Shown here: piece by piece, positions 23,343-30,447 of the stretch
How positions within the stretch are numbered: position 1 is the stretch's first letter
Layout: every line of letters starts with the position of its first letter
Origin: a virus
Direction: 5' to 3' (one strand)
Virus record (IMG/VR): IMGVR_UViG_3300037847_002182
Location: 1 to 30,999 of that record
Length of the DNA: 30,999 nucleotides
Notes under the pieces: model-generated
Databases searched by the model: none
What the model saw: only the letters and a program-made list of their open reading frames with translations
Told to the model about the DNA's origin: nothing
Translations under genes and position numbers: made by a program

Positions 23343-24557
23343 TTATAATCTTAAGTTTATTCCAAACCTAGTGTCATGTATTTCAGTGTCCCAAAATCTA
23401 GTATACTCACTCTCTATAAATACACCTAAACGATTTGTAATTTTCCATCCAAGGATTAATCCTGCTTGCCAATCTTCCCATTGCTCTCCCTCAAGTAAAT
23501 CATTATGACCTCCTTTACCCCAAGAGTTTCTGTGAAGATAAGAAAAATCTTCGTTGCCTTTTACATACTTATGATGAGGGAGTATGTAGTTTGCGTAAGC
23601 ATGAGTCCAAAAATTATTGCTGTAATGATAAAAATCAAATCCAACTATAGGAGCTATTTCTCCAAAACTATCTAGTTCTGCCCACTTTTCCCTATTATAT
23701 CTATTCATTAATCTACCAAAGATTCTATTTCTAAAATCTAAATCAGTATAAGCAACAGTTCTTCCTTGGTCATCAACCCAAACATAATCAAAAACCTGGG
23801 ATGTTGTCCCATCTGCATTGTATATAGTTGACACATATGGCTTGTCTTGATATCCATACAAATATCCTAAAGTATACCATGGATTCACTGGAACTTCGAC
23901 TTGCTGAACATCATTAGGAGTGTCGTCATTAAAAACATCTATAATTTCAGTTTCATTTAACCATATTTCTATCGGATTATACCCATAAGGAGTTTGATGA
24001 GTACGATAAATACCACCAGCTGATATGCTAAACTTTTTACCAATAGGCAATCGTAATCTTACCTCTGCCGATTGATATTCGAAACCCACGTTTCCCTGCT
24101 CTCTTTGCTCTAACTTTACGATGTGGTATTTCCCTGTGTGTCTTAAAAAATATCTTGTGTTTACAAACTCTTCCCCTCTTTCTCTCTCTTGCTCATAGTG
24201 AAACAAATATTCAAATCCCTTTACTGCAGCAGTTGGTGCAGATAAAGCTTTGTTCATTTCAGTTCCATCGTAAAAGTTTGGTTTAACTTCGTAGTCAAAT
24301 CGAGCTAGTTTTCTAATTCCGAATCCAACTCTGTAGTCATTTGGATAGTATTCGGTAACATCTATAACTTTCGGAATCCCATACAAATCTCCATCAGCAG
24401 GTTTATCTACAAAGTAATCTTTAGTAGTTTTTTCGTATGCGTTTGACACATTACCTGCTACATAAATAGATGAGTATTTGAAAAACTCATCATAAGCTTT
24501 TTTAAATATTTGCCCCTGTGCTACAAAGCACCATAGTAAAAGTATTAAGTATTTCAT
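23343..24557 (-). CDS. Exported outer-membrane beta-barrel-like protein
   Basis: A 404-aa protein with a signal peptide (MKYLILLLWCFVAQGQ). The rest shows many short amphipathic strands with alternating aromatic residues (DYRVGFGIRKLARFDYEV; EVRLRLPIGKKFSISAGGIY; WQAGLILGWKITNRLGVFIE) and ends with a strand-like RFGINLRL, as in outer-membrane barrels. Between strands lie longer loops (for example QQVEVPVNPWYTLGYLYGYQ). Its place just before the endolysin suggests a role in late infection at the outer membrane: disruption, superinfection exclusion or receptor masking. I recall similar proteins in marine Bacteroidetes phages but no tested function. No lipobox, no TonB plug and no firmly recognisable catalytic motif. 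Confidence 0.75.
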   Translation of the reverse strand: MKYLILLLWCFVAQGQIFKKAYDEFFKYSSIYVAGNVSNAYEKTTKDYFVDKPADGDLYGIPKVIDVTEYYPNDYRVGFGIRKLARFDYEVKPNFYDGTEMNKALSAPTAAVKGFEYLFHYEQERERGEEFVNTRYFLRHTGKYHIVKLEQREQGNVGFEYQSAEVRLRLPIGKKFSISAGGIYRTHQTPYGYNPIEIWLNETEIIDVFNDDTPNDVQQVEVPVNPWYTLGYLYGYQDKPYVSTIYNADGTTSQVFDYVWVDDQGRTVAYTDLDFRNRIFGRLMNRYNREKWAELDSFGEIAPIVGFDFYHYSNNFWTHAYANYILPHHKYVKGNEDFSYLHRNSWGKGGHNDLLEGEQWEDWQAGLILGWKITNRLGVFIESEYTRFWDTEIHDTRFGINLRL

Positions 24558-24904
24558 TAAAATTTATTTTCTATTAATTTATCAATCTCCTTCTGTAGGT
24601 CCTCTAACTTACACTTAAGTTTTAGTGTAATGTCAGCTTCCCATCTTTCAACCTCATTACCATTTTCAAATAGTATGATGGTGGGTAAATATACAATATT
24701 ATTTTCTTCAAAAAAATCTTTGTGCTTTCCTATGTCGTAATTAAACACATTTACATCGTCTAATTTTTTGATATTTAAATTAGCTTCTTTCGTAAATTCA
24801 GCAGACGCTTGTACAATACTTATCCCGTTCTCATGCTGGGCTTGCACAAAAACAAAACATAGAATAAATATGTATTTAACGAGCTTCATACAATCTGTCT
24901 TCAA
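24557..24904 (-). CDS. Exported thioredoxin-like protein lacking CxxC
   Basis: A 115-aa protein. The likely functional start is M6 (position 24889), giving the signal peptide MKLVKYIFILCFVFVQAQ. Using M1 would put five extra polar residues before it. The mature part has the thioredoxin strand-helix order, including the cis-Pro segment NNIVYLPTIILFENGNEVER (P74) with the following strand pair and a C-terminal helix. The active-site CxxC expected near residues 30-40 is absent (ISIVQASAEFTKE). A redox role is therefore unlikely; a binding or chaperone role in the periplasm fits better. It overlaps the upstream 97-aa gene and shares its stop/start base with the beta-barrel gene, so the three are translated together. 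Confidence 0.75.
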   Translation of the reverse strand: MKTDCMKLVKYIFILCFVFVQAQHENGISIVQASAEFTKEANLNIKKLDDVNVFNYDIGKHKDFFEENNIVYLPTIILFENGNEVERWEADITLKLKCKLEDLQKEIDKLIENKF

Positions 24905-25169
24905 TTTTATTTAAAGACTCTTTAATTTCTTGCACATCAACTTTAATCCCATCAACATCTTGTTGAGTAAGCATTATGGTTTTACGAACTAATTCATCTT
25001 TGTATTGAAACTCTTGCTGTGTGATAATTGGTTTTGGCTCCTGCATTGCTAAAGCTATATCTGCTTTCAGGGTAAAGTATACGGTCAACAAGGAACTTAT
25101 GCCAAAACCTAATGCGATTAACTCCTTAATGGTTAGTGAAAACTTCGAGCTTGGGGTTAAATCTGACAT
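24876..25169 (-). CDS. Inner-membrane coiled-coil protein, lysis-associated
   Basis: A 97-aa protein starting MSDLTPSSKFSLTIKELIAL. It has one membrane segment (about 15-34, LIALGFGISSLLTVYF) and then a charged helix (about 50-95, QDVDGIKVDVQEIKESLNKI) with coiled-coil character. A single N-terminal TM followed by a coiled coil resembles inner-membrane spanins (Rz-like) and some small holin-like proteins, and the position upstream of exported and lysis genes fits. No outer-membrane spanin lipoprotein is seen. The topology is not determined, so the spanin reading is a guess. Confidence 0.7.
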   Translation of the reverse strand: MSDLTPSSKFSLTIKELIALGFGISSLLTVYFTLKADIALAMQEPKPIITQQEFQYKDELVRKTIMLTQQDVDGIKVDVQEIKESLNKIEDRLYEAR

Positions 25170-25183
25170 AGTTATTTATTTTT

Positions 25184-25483
25184 TTATGATTCTAAAGATG
25201 CTATATAAGAAGCTACAAGCTCATCTGTCCATACACCAGTGACATAAGGGACTAAATTTTCTGGAAGAGCTGGAGAAAGAAGGTCATTGCCATCATCATC
25301 TTGACCTATAACTCTAGGGTTTAATGTGTCTGGATTGTATAAACTTCTATGATAGTCACTAGAAACAACTTTTTCAACTCCATCAATAGTTTCTACTATA
25401 TCTGTACGCTCTCTCACTTGTAATATTTGAAAGTCACCTACAAACTCTACTTTATCTAAAACTGTAATTTTACTTAAACTCAT
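25184..25483 (-). CDS. Fibre-associated 99-aa protein, unknown function
   Basis: A 99-aa acidic protein: MSLSKITVLDKVEFVGDFQI, LQVRERTDIVETIDG, SSDYHRSLYNPD and C-terminal PYVTGVWTDELVASYIASLE. A strand-rich first half is followed by a helical end. I recall similar short proteins with a xxxYHRxxxxP...VWTxE pattern after tail-fibre genes of marine phages, but know no function. It starts 9 nt after the 805-aa fibre stop, so it may be a fibre cofactor or chaperone. No membrane segment. Confidence 0.7.
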   Translation of the reverse strand: MSLSKITVLDKVEFVGDFQILQVRERTDIVETIDGVEKVVSSDYHRSLYNPDTLNPRVIGQDDDGNDLLSPALPENLVPYVTGVWTDELVASYIASLES

Positions 25484-25492
25484 TTTTTTATT

Positions 25493-27910
25493 TTATGTTG
25501 TTGTTAAATATGTCATTGTTAAACGCAATCTGTTGTTATTTGTACCTGTCCCCAATCCACTGGCTGGATATTGTGTTGTAACATTGCGTAAGTATATGTT
25601 TATTTTGCTCCCCCCATCATTAATTGAAAACGTATAATTTGCTAACGAAGTGCCAAATGAATAATTTAAACCAACGGTAGCAGCAGCATCTACGTCAGCA
25701 GATACAAAAGGTAATCCATGTATTTCTAAATTACCACTAGCATAAGTTACAGCATCACTACCTAATTCTATAAAAGCATGAACCGCTCTACCAACCTTTA
25801 CATATCTACCTACTTGCGAGTCGTATGTAATAGCTAAACCGCTAGTTCCATAAAAAGTAGGAGTAAACGACCCTTCTTCGTAATCGTCTAAATGGTGTGG
25901 GGCTGAATTTTGATTACCTGAGGCGCCTATATAAACACCTTCCTTGGCTACTATAGGCTTATGTGCTTGGATGTTTACAAGGGAGGTAGTTGCAGTGCTA
26001 TACTGAAACGTCATGTATTCGTTAGTATTATAACTCTGAGGCTGAGTAAGCTTGAATATCATCTTATTATCCCGATACGTTCCAGTGCTATCTTCATAAA
26101 ACTCAATAGCTGATTGCATTCCACCGCTTCCGCTTCTAGCAATATAAAGACTAGTGTCAACTGAGCCACTATCTGCTTGAACATATGCGAAATGAGTTTT
26201 TGAGCCTATATAATTCAAATGAGTATTTATACTTCCATCTTGTACTACAAGCTTCTTTGGAGCATAAAATCCACCGTCAAATGTTTGAAAAACTATGTTC
26301 TGGCTGTTATCATAAATCTGAGTTTGAAAATCATTTCCATCCCAATCACCTAAAGATAAATTACCTGTCGTGCCCAGAAGCATACAAGCTTTTCCATTTT
26401 GGAATATTCCATCCCCCGCCCCTCCAGAAGTTGCAGAAACATCAAGCTCTCCAACAACTTGAAGTTTAGCACCTGGCGAAGTCGTTCCAATTCCAACAAA
26501 GCCACCTGTGGTTACAGTTATCGCTGCATCACTATCTAAATCTGTAGTTGATGCTAACTTAAACTTATCGGAATCACTATTATCTACTCCAAGAACCCAT
26601 CTTCTTGTTCCCGTAAGTAAAAAACTTGCAATAGCATCACCAGCACCATCTTGTTCAATAGTTAAACCTGTTGAAGTACCAGTTCCAGTAGTATTTTCTT
26701 TAATATGTAGTATAGAAGCAGGGGCTGTGTGTCCAATACCGACGTTACCTGTATTAGCCAATATGGTCATCTTAGCCGTTTGAACACTTCCTGTATCTCC
26801 TGTAATAAATTGAAGAGGCTGTTCAAATACAGTTCCTAAATATGTCGCATTAGCTAATGAGTTAGAATAAGTATTCCCTGCTTCTCCCTCAATTCCAAGC
26901 TTTGCTTTTATACTTGCTCCGTCCTGACGTAACTCTAAATGTGGGTTGTCGTTTTCCGACCCTGTATTGTCTGCGTCTGCCTCAATAATAACAACAGCGT
27001 CACCTGTGTCTCCTGCAGAAACATGAAGCAATCCACCAGGCGAAGTAGTTCCAATACCAACATTGCCGTTTAAATCTAAAGCAAATGCGTCTGAATCGGT
27101 TGACGGTCCCATTAAAAAAATGCCGCCTGCATTTTTATACATTCTGTGTGAAATGGAGTTTGAGCTTGTTAAAGCAATACCGTCGTTTGAAGTGTCACCA
27201 TCTTGTCGCACTATTAATGTACCTCCCGATGTAGCCACCCCAGTTCCACCATTTACTTCTAATTTGCCCCCTGGCGCAGTCGTTCCGATTCCGACATCCC
27301 CTGCTGACGTGATAATCATTTGGTCAGTAGAGTTCGTAATAAAATTAATAGTTCCAGCTGCAGAAATTGAAGCTATATCTAACCCTGCACTACCATCATC
27401 TTTTAGGTATTGTCCATTTGCAAATGTAAATTTTGATGTCAAAGATACACGCACATCGCCATCTACATCAAGTTTAACGCCTGGCGAAGTTGTCCCTATT
27501 CCAACATTATCTCCAGTGGTAGCATTTAAAATTAAATCATAACCATCATTCGCTCTGAGTGTAACATCTCCATCATTTACCGCTTTAAATCTATTTGCAT
27601 AAATAGTGTTTGTGTTGTTGCCAACCCTTATGTGCCCAACAACATGCAGCTTTTGATTTGGCGTAGTTGTCCCGATTCCAACATCTCCAGTAATATGAAG
27701 TTGAGTTGCTGAAGCATCTTGAGCAACAATTGAATCTCCAAGAGTATTTGCTGTAGTAAAAACAGGAAGAGTGTGTGTAGTTCCGTTTATAAATCCGCTT
27801 ACAAGGTCGGACGAAAGTATTTTGATGTTCTGGTTGCCATCAAATCCAACTATAGTTGTTCCAGCTGTAGTACTTGTTCTGTTGGTAAATTGTGAAAACT
27901 TAATCGGCAT
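25493..27910 (-). CDS. Tail fibre with VGIGTT repeats
   Basis: An 805-aa fibre-type protein. The N-terminus (MPIKFSQFTNRTSTTAGTTI, VGFDGNQNIKI) is an attachment-type segment. Six copies of a VGIGTTxPGxKLxV motif follow, near residues 75, 133, 203, 283, 388 and 470 (variants TTPNQKLHV, TSPGVKLDVDG, TAPGGKLEVNG, HTAPASILHI), a repeat known from phage and Bacteroidetes adhesive fibres. The C-terminal domain begins near LDDYEEGSFTPTFYG (about 670-685), seen at the ends of many trimeric fibres. It probably binds the host surface. The 63-aa gene ends 11 nt before its start. Expected to be trimeric; not shown here. Confidence 0.82.
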   Translation of the reverse strand: MPIKFSQFTNRTSTTAGTTIVGFDGNQNIKILSSDLVSGFINGTTHTLPVFTTANTLGDSIVAQDASATQLHITGDVGIGTTTPNQKLHVVGHIRVGNNTNTIYANRFKAVNDGDVTLRANDGYDLILNATTGDNVGIGTTSPGVKLDVDGDVRVSLTSKFTFANGQYLKDDGSAGLDIASISAAGTINFITNSTDQMIITSAGDVGIGTTAPGGKLEVNGGTGVATSGGTLIVRQDGDTSNDGIALTSSNSISHRMYKNAGGIFLMGPSTDSDAFALDLNGNVGIGTTSPGGLLHVSAGDTGDAVVIIEADADNTGSENDNPHLELRQDGASIKAKLGIEGEAGNTYSNSLANATYLGTVFEQPLQFITGDTGSVQTAKMTILANTGNVGIGHTAPASILHIKENTTGTGTSTGLTIEQDGAGDAIASFLLTGTRRWVLGVDNSDSDKFKLASTTDLDSDAAITVTTGGFVGIGTTSPGAKLQVVGELDVSATSGGAGDGIFQNGKACMLLGTTGNLSLGDWDGNDFQTQIYDNSQNIVFQTFDGGFYAPKKLVVQDGSINTHLNYIGSKTHFAYVQADSGSVDTSLYIARSGSGGMQSAIEFYEDSTGTYRDNKMIFKLTQPQSYNTNEYMTFQYSTATTSLVNIQAHKPIVAKEGVYIGASGNQNSAPHHLDDYEEGSFTPTFYGTSGLAITYDSQVGRYVKVGRAVHAFIELGSDAVTYASGNLEIHGLPFVSADVDAAATVGLNYSFGTSLANYTFSINDGGSKINIYLRNVTTQYPASGLGTGTNNNRLRLTMTYLTTT

Positions 27911-27921
27911 AATCTATTTTT

Positions 27922-28113
27922 TTATGGGAACAAATATGTTTCTGTTATCATTGTGGCTTGTGGGTCTCCAGGCGGCTCAGAGCCTGACTCAGCTATAATT
28001 TCTATCTCTGGGTCAGCAGTTCCAATCTCAGTAATCATCTCCAGTGACTCTATAGTACCGTGGTCGTATAGGTCATGGTCAATAAAAAGTCCTACTGAAG
28101 ATGATAATGCCAT
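27922..28113 (-). CDS. Small acidic protein between virion genes
   Basis: A 63-aa acidic protein: MALSSSVGLFIDHDLYDHGT, IESLEMITEIGTADPEIEII and C-terminal PPGDPQATMITETYLFP. It fits the gap between the 154-aa gene (1 nt before its start) and the 805-aa fibre gene (11 nt after its stop) in tandem. The tight spacing is the main evidence for a real gene. No known motif or function. Confidence 0.55.
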   Translation of the reverse strand: MALSSSVGLFIDHDLYDHGTIESLEMITEIGTADPEIEIIAESGSEPPGDPQATMITETYLFP

Positions 28114-28114
28114 T

Positions 28115-28579
28115 TTACCAGAGTGCTATTAGGTTAGTTGCAGTTGTCCCTGTTGCAAATACCTTTTTAACATTTACTGGCACAAACTGTCCATTGTTTA
28201 GATTGTAAAAAGTAACTGTGTCTCCTCCCGAAGTTGTTACTTTAACTTGTCCTCCAACTCCCACATACAACACACATCCGCTTTGGTCTCCTCTATAAAT
28301 AGTATAAGCTTCTCCAGAAGTCATAATATCTCCATTTAAGGTAAGTTGAGTGTCGCTATCTACAGCTGTAACAGTTGCTGCTGTAGCATCAGATGTATTG
28401 TAAACAATATCACCAACTCTAACTTTTGACTCGAATGTTTCTCCTGAATCTACAAGTTTGTTTGTAGTAGTTCCAGTAGTAGTTCCACTTGCTGGAACAC
28501 TTGATTTGTTTGGTATGTCGGCATTATCACTTGTGTGAACTTCTAATGCACCTTGTACTTGTAATTTTTGATAAGCCAT
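28115..28579 (-). CDS. Small virion accessory/decoration-type protein
   Basis: A 154-aa protein. The N-terminus MAYQKLQVQGALEVHTSDNA followed by DIPN is typical of short structural proteins of marine phages. Residues about 38-95 form a small beta domain (NKLVDSGETFESKVRVGDIV, then VTAVDSDTQLTLNGDI) that clearly matches a segment of the 2548-aa tail protein. The C-terminal part (VLYVGVGGQVKVTTSGGDTV; VNVKKVFATGTTATNLIALW) is another beta strand block. It likely decorates the capsid or tail, or tips a fibre. TATCTTTG lies 19 nt upstream. Function is inferred from context and motifs. Confidence 0.75.
   Translation of the reverse strand: MAYQKLQVQGALEVHTSDNADIPNKSSVPASGTTTGTTTNKLVDSGETFESKVRVGDIVYNTSDATAATVTAVDSDTQLTLNGDIMTSGEAYTIYRGDQSGCVLYVGVGGQVKVTTSGGDTVTFYNLNNGQFVPVNVKKVFATGTTATNLIALW
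28326..28365 (-). repeat. DNA copy 2 of a shared beta module
   Basis: This 40-nt segment of the 154-aa gene matches 5874-5913 in the 2548-aa gene at 34 of 40 bases, in the same reading frame. The encoded peptides are VDSDTQLTLNGDI and VDSETQLTLDADI. Confidence 0.6.
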
Positions 28580-28598
28580 TTTATTTTTTTTATTTATG

Positions 28599-28606
28599 CA
28601 AAGATA
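28599..28606 (-). promoter_or_regulatory. TATCTTTG promoter -7 element
   Basis: Minus-strand TATCTTTG directly after the stop of the 52-aa gene (28607), 19 nt before the ATG at 28579. It likely starts transcription of the 154-aa gene and the fibre genes that follow. Confidence 0.6.
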
Positions 28607-28765
28607 TTATTTTTTGTCAAAAGGAAACATTCGATTTAGAGTGTCACGTCTTCTACCGCATCCGCAGTCTTTACCAACGGCTTTAGCCGTTTTTTCCACA
28701 ACGGTTTTAATGCCTGTTTTAACTGTGATATTTTCTATAACATCACCTAATCCCCTTGCTTTCAT
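28607..28765 (-). CDS. 52-aa CGC-motif phage protein
   Basis: Translation of the minus strand from the ATG at 28765 gives 52 residues: MKARGLGDVIENITVKTGIK, then KAVGKDCGCGRRRDTLNRMF and PFDKK. It begins 1 nt after the stop of the S74 fibre gene. A basic amphipathic helix precedes a CGCxRR-x3-LNxxFP motif that I recall from many phages of marine bacteria and Bacteroidetes. The two close cysteines might bind metal or link to another chain. Function unknown. Confidence 0.8.
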   Translation of the reverse strand: MKARGLGDVIENITVKTGIKTVVEKTAKAVGKDCGCGRRRDTLNRMFPFDKK

Positions 28766-28766
28766 A

Positions 28767-29981
28767 TTAATTTGCTTCTAAAGCTTTTACTTTTTCAGAT
28801 AATTCTTTTACTGCTTTAACTAGAATTGGCACTAGCTTTCCGTAGCTCATCTCTAGTTTGTCTGGGTTTTCATCATACACCAAACGAAGAACATCATTAT
28901 CTAACGGCTGAACATCTTGTGCTATGAATCCAAAATCTTTTTTACCCTTGTTGGCACTTTCAATTTCTTTTTCAACTTGATTTCCTTCTTCATCAAAACC
29001 AGTTGATGTTTCTGGTCTATTGTCCCAAGTAAACTGCTTTGGTTGTAAAGACTCTATAAAGTCTAATCCATATTCTAAATCAACAATATCTTTTTTATCT
29101 CTTTCATCTGACAAAGAAGTGATAGAAGTTACAGCACATCTAAGAGTTGCAACGCTAGAGTTACCTAAAGTAAACTCGTTGCTAACAGTTGCGGTACTAG
29201 ACTGAGCACCATACCCAAGAATTGTATTGTTTGTTCCAGTTGAAAGTGTAGTTCCAGCCTCAGACCCAACAATAGTATTATGAACTGTGCCTTGTTGTTG
29301 TGTTCCAGAACCTCCCCCTACGATAGTCGTGTAACTCATTGTAGTTGGGCCACCTGTAGGACCTGACTCTTCTCCAACAACTACGTTTTTAATTGAGGTA
29401 ATAAACCCTCCAGCCATACTAGAGTTGCTAAACCCACCACTACAAGAGTTATACCCTATAACGACACTGCTGGTAAGAGCACCTAAAATTTTACCTGATT
29501 TAGTACCTATAATAACAGACTTAGTACCTCCACTTCCTAAATTAAAAGGAGAACCAGGGACTCCTCCATTACCAGCTTCGTTACCTATAACAACCATGTC
29601 TGCAGCTAGACCATTTTTTCCAGCGTCCATACCAATAACAACAGAATGAAAACCTCCAAAAGAGGTATAACCTGCATTGCTATCTGGGTTACCTATATAA
29701 ATTAGTCCATCGCCAATAGTACCTAAGCCTGAAGAATAACCCCCTAGCATTAACTTATCGTTTTTCGGGTTTGAACTTCCTCCGCTTGTATTATCTCTTA
29801 ATACATCCGTTAAATCATTAAGGTCTTCTATGCTTGGACCAGCGCCTGCATTCACAGTGTCGGTTATGTCCTGCATAGTATATACATGGGTTTTGGCATT
29901 TAGCTGTGCGGACTTTCTTTCTGTCATATCTACACTTGCAGATGTAAATATTAGTTTATCTCCTGATGGTATTGTTGGCAT
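28767..29981 (-). CDS. Tail fibre/spike with S74 autoproteolytic chaperone domain
   Basis: A 404-aa fibre protein. Residues about 90-270 are short repeats of the type VVIGNEAG, SVIIGTKSG, VVVGEESG, NTIVGSEAG and NTILGYGAQ, resembling trimeric YadA-like head repeats. From 291 the C-terminal domain has SDERDKKDI, LDFIESLQPKQFTW, FGFIAQDV and SYGKLVPILVKAVKEL, the signature of the intramolecular chaperone S74 (endosialidase type). The Ser-Lys dyad fits S291 and K296, five residues apart as in the family, so the chaperone should trim itself after the trimer folds, leaving a fibre of about 290 residues. The final helix is a coiled coil. TATCTTTG lies 15 nt upstream. Confidence 0.88.
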   Translation of the reverse strand: MPTIPSGDKLIFTSASVDMTERKSAQLNAKTHVYTMQDITDTVNAGAGPSIEDLNDLTDVLRDNTSGGSSNPKNDKLMLGGYSSGLGTIGDGLIYIGNPDSNAGYTSFGGFHSVVIGMDAGKNGLAADMVVIGNEAGNGGVPGSPFNLGSGGTKSVIIGTKSGKILGALTSSVVIGYNSCSGGFSNSSMAGGFITSIKNVVVGEESGPTGGPTTMSYTTIVGGGSGTQQQGTVHNTIVGSEAGTTLSTGTNNTILGYGAQSSTATVSNEFTLGNSSVATLRCAVTSITSLSDERDKKDIVDLEYGLDFIESLQPKQFTWDNRPETSTGFDEEGNQVEKEIESANKGKKDFGFIAQDVQPLDNDVLRLVYDENPDKLEMSYGKLVPILVKAVKELSEKVKALEAN

Positions 29982-29996
29982 GGTTTTATTTTTTTA

Positions 29997-30004
29997 CAAA
30001 GATA
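29997..30004 (-). promoter_or_regulatory. TATCTTTG promoter -7 element for S74 fibre
   Basis: Minus-strand TATCTTTG in the 28-nt gap after the 96-aa gene, 15 nt before the ATG at 29981. It fits the Bacteroidetes -7 consensus TAnnTTTG. Confidence 0.6.
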
Positions 30005-30009
30005 GTTAT

Positions 30010-30300
30010 TTAATATTTTCCTTTTCTTGTTTTGGGTGAACTTGCTTTGCTACCACCAGGCCCAGCCCATAAGTGCTTACATGCCCAGTATCTAGCGGTC
30101 ATTTTATCTTTAGCAGTAGAACATTTATGTCTAGCTCTGAAAGAACTTCTTGCTGCCTTAGAATAGTTATGGCCATAACCCTTAGCTCCAAAGTGGATAA
30201 GCTTTTCCTTACCACCTGAGCAGGCCTTGACCATTTTTTTCTTTCCAGCCCTGTCGCTTTTCACAACGACATTGCATTTCATTTTTGCTTTGTTAGCCAT
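30010..30300 (-). CDS. Small Lys/Cys-rich basic phage protein
   Basis: A 96-aa, strongly basic protein (MANKAKMKCNVVVKSDRAGK; FGAKGYGHNYSKAARSSFRA; RHKCSTAKDKMTARYWACKH). Four Cys (9, 27, 60 and 74) and nearby His could form a zinc site, although the spacing is not a standard finger. RHxC...KxTxxYWAC..LW is a motif I recall in short proteins of marine phages. No membrane segment or signal peptide. It starts 1 nt after the 47-aa gene stop. It may be a DNA- or RNA-binding virion or regulatory protein; that is inferred from charge. Confidence 0.75.
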   Translation of the reverse strand: MANKAKMKCNVVVKSDRAGKKKMVKACSGGKEKLIHFGAKGYGHNYSKAARSSFRARHKCSTAKDKMTARYWACKHLWAGPGGSKASSPKTRKGKY

Positions 30301-30301
30301 A

Positions 30302-30445
30302 TTACTTTTGCATCTTTTTCATCTTAGCTTCAATGATTGTTCTTTGAAGGTCAGATGGTAGTGTTTTTTGTTCTGCACTTAAATACATATCAACAACACT
30401 ATCCTTGAATCCCACGTCGCCATGTTTTACTGTATTAGGTTTCAT
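30302..30445 (-). CDS. 47-aa phage protein, unknown function
   Basis: Translation from the ATG at 30445 gives MKPNTVKHGDVGFKDSVVDM, then YLSAEQKTLPSDLQRTIIEA and KMKKMQK before TAA. The start follows the 81-aa gene stop by 2 nt and its stop is 1 nt before the 96-aa start, so it fills a tandem slot exactly. The YLSxxxxxLPxxLQxxII pattern, a likely helical hairpin, is familiar from short marine phage proteins. Function unknown. Confidence 0.75.
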   Translation of the reverse strand: MKPNTVKHGDVGFKDSVVDMYLSAEQKTLPSDLQRTIIEAKMKKMQK

Positions 30446-30447
30446 CT

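Noticed and set aside
23600-23660. PagL-like HxSN motif (HYSNN) in the outer-membrane barrel protein
   Set aside because: PagL deacylases need a Glu at a fixed distance and a conserved context; neither is evident. The resemblance is too short to propose lipid A deacylase activity.
27063-27542. Long plus-strand open frame (159 codons)
   Set aside because: It lies opposite the 805-aa fibre gene. Its sequence is Pro/Val-rich and reflects the antisense of Gly/Thr-rich repeats. No family motif or promoter; a shadow of the real gene.
26470-27690. Repeated DNA resembling a CRISPR array or tandem repeat
   Set aside because: The repeats are degenerate, irregularly spaced, and encode VGIGTTxPG in frame. 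They are protein repeats of a tail fibre.
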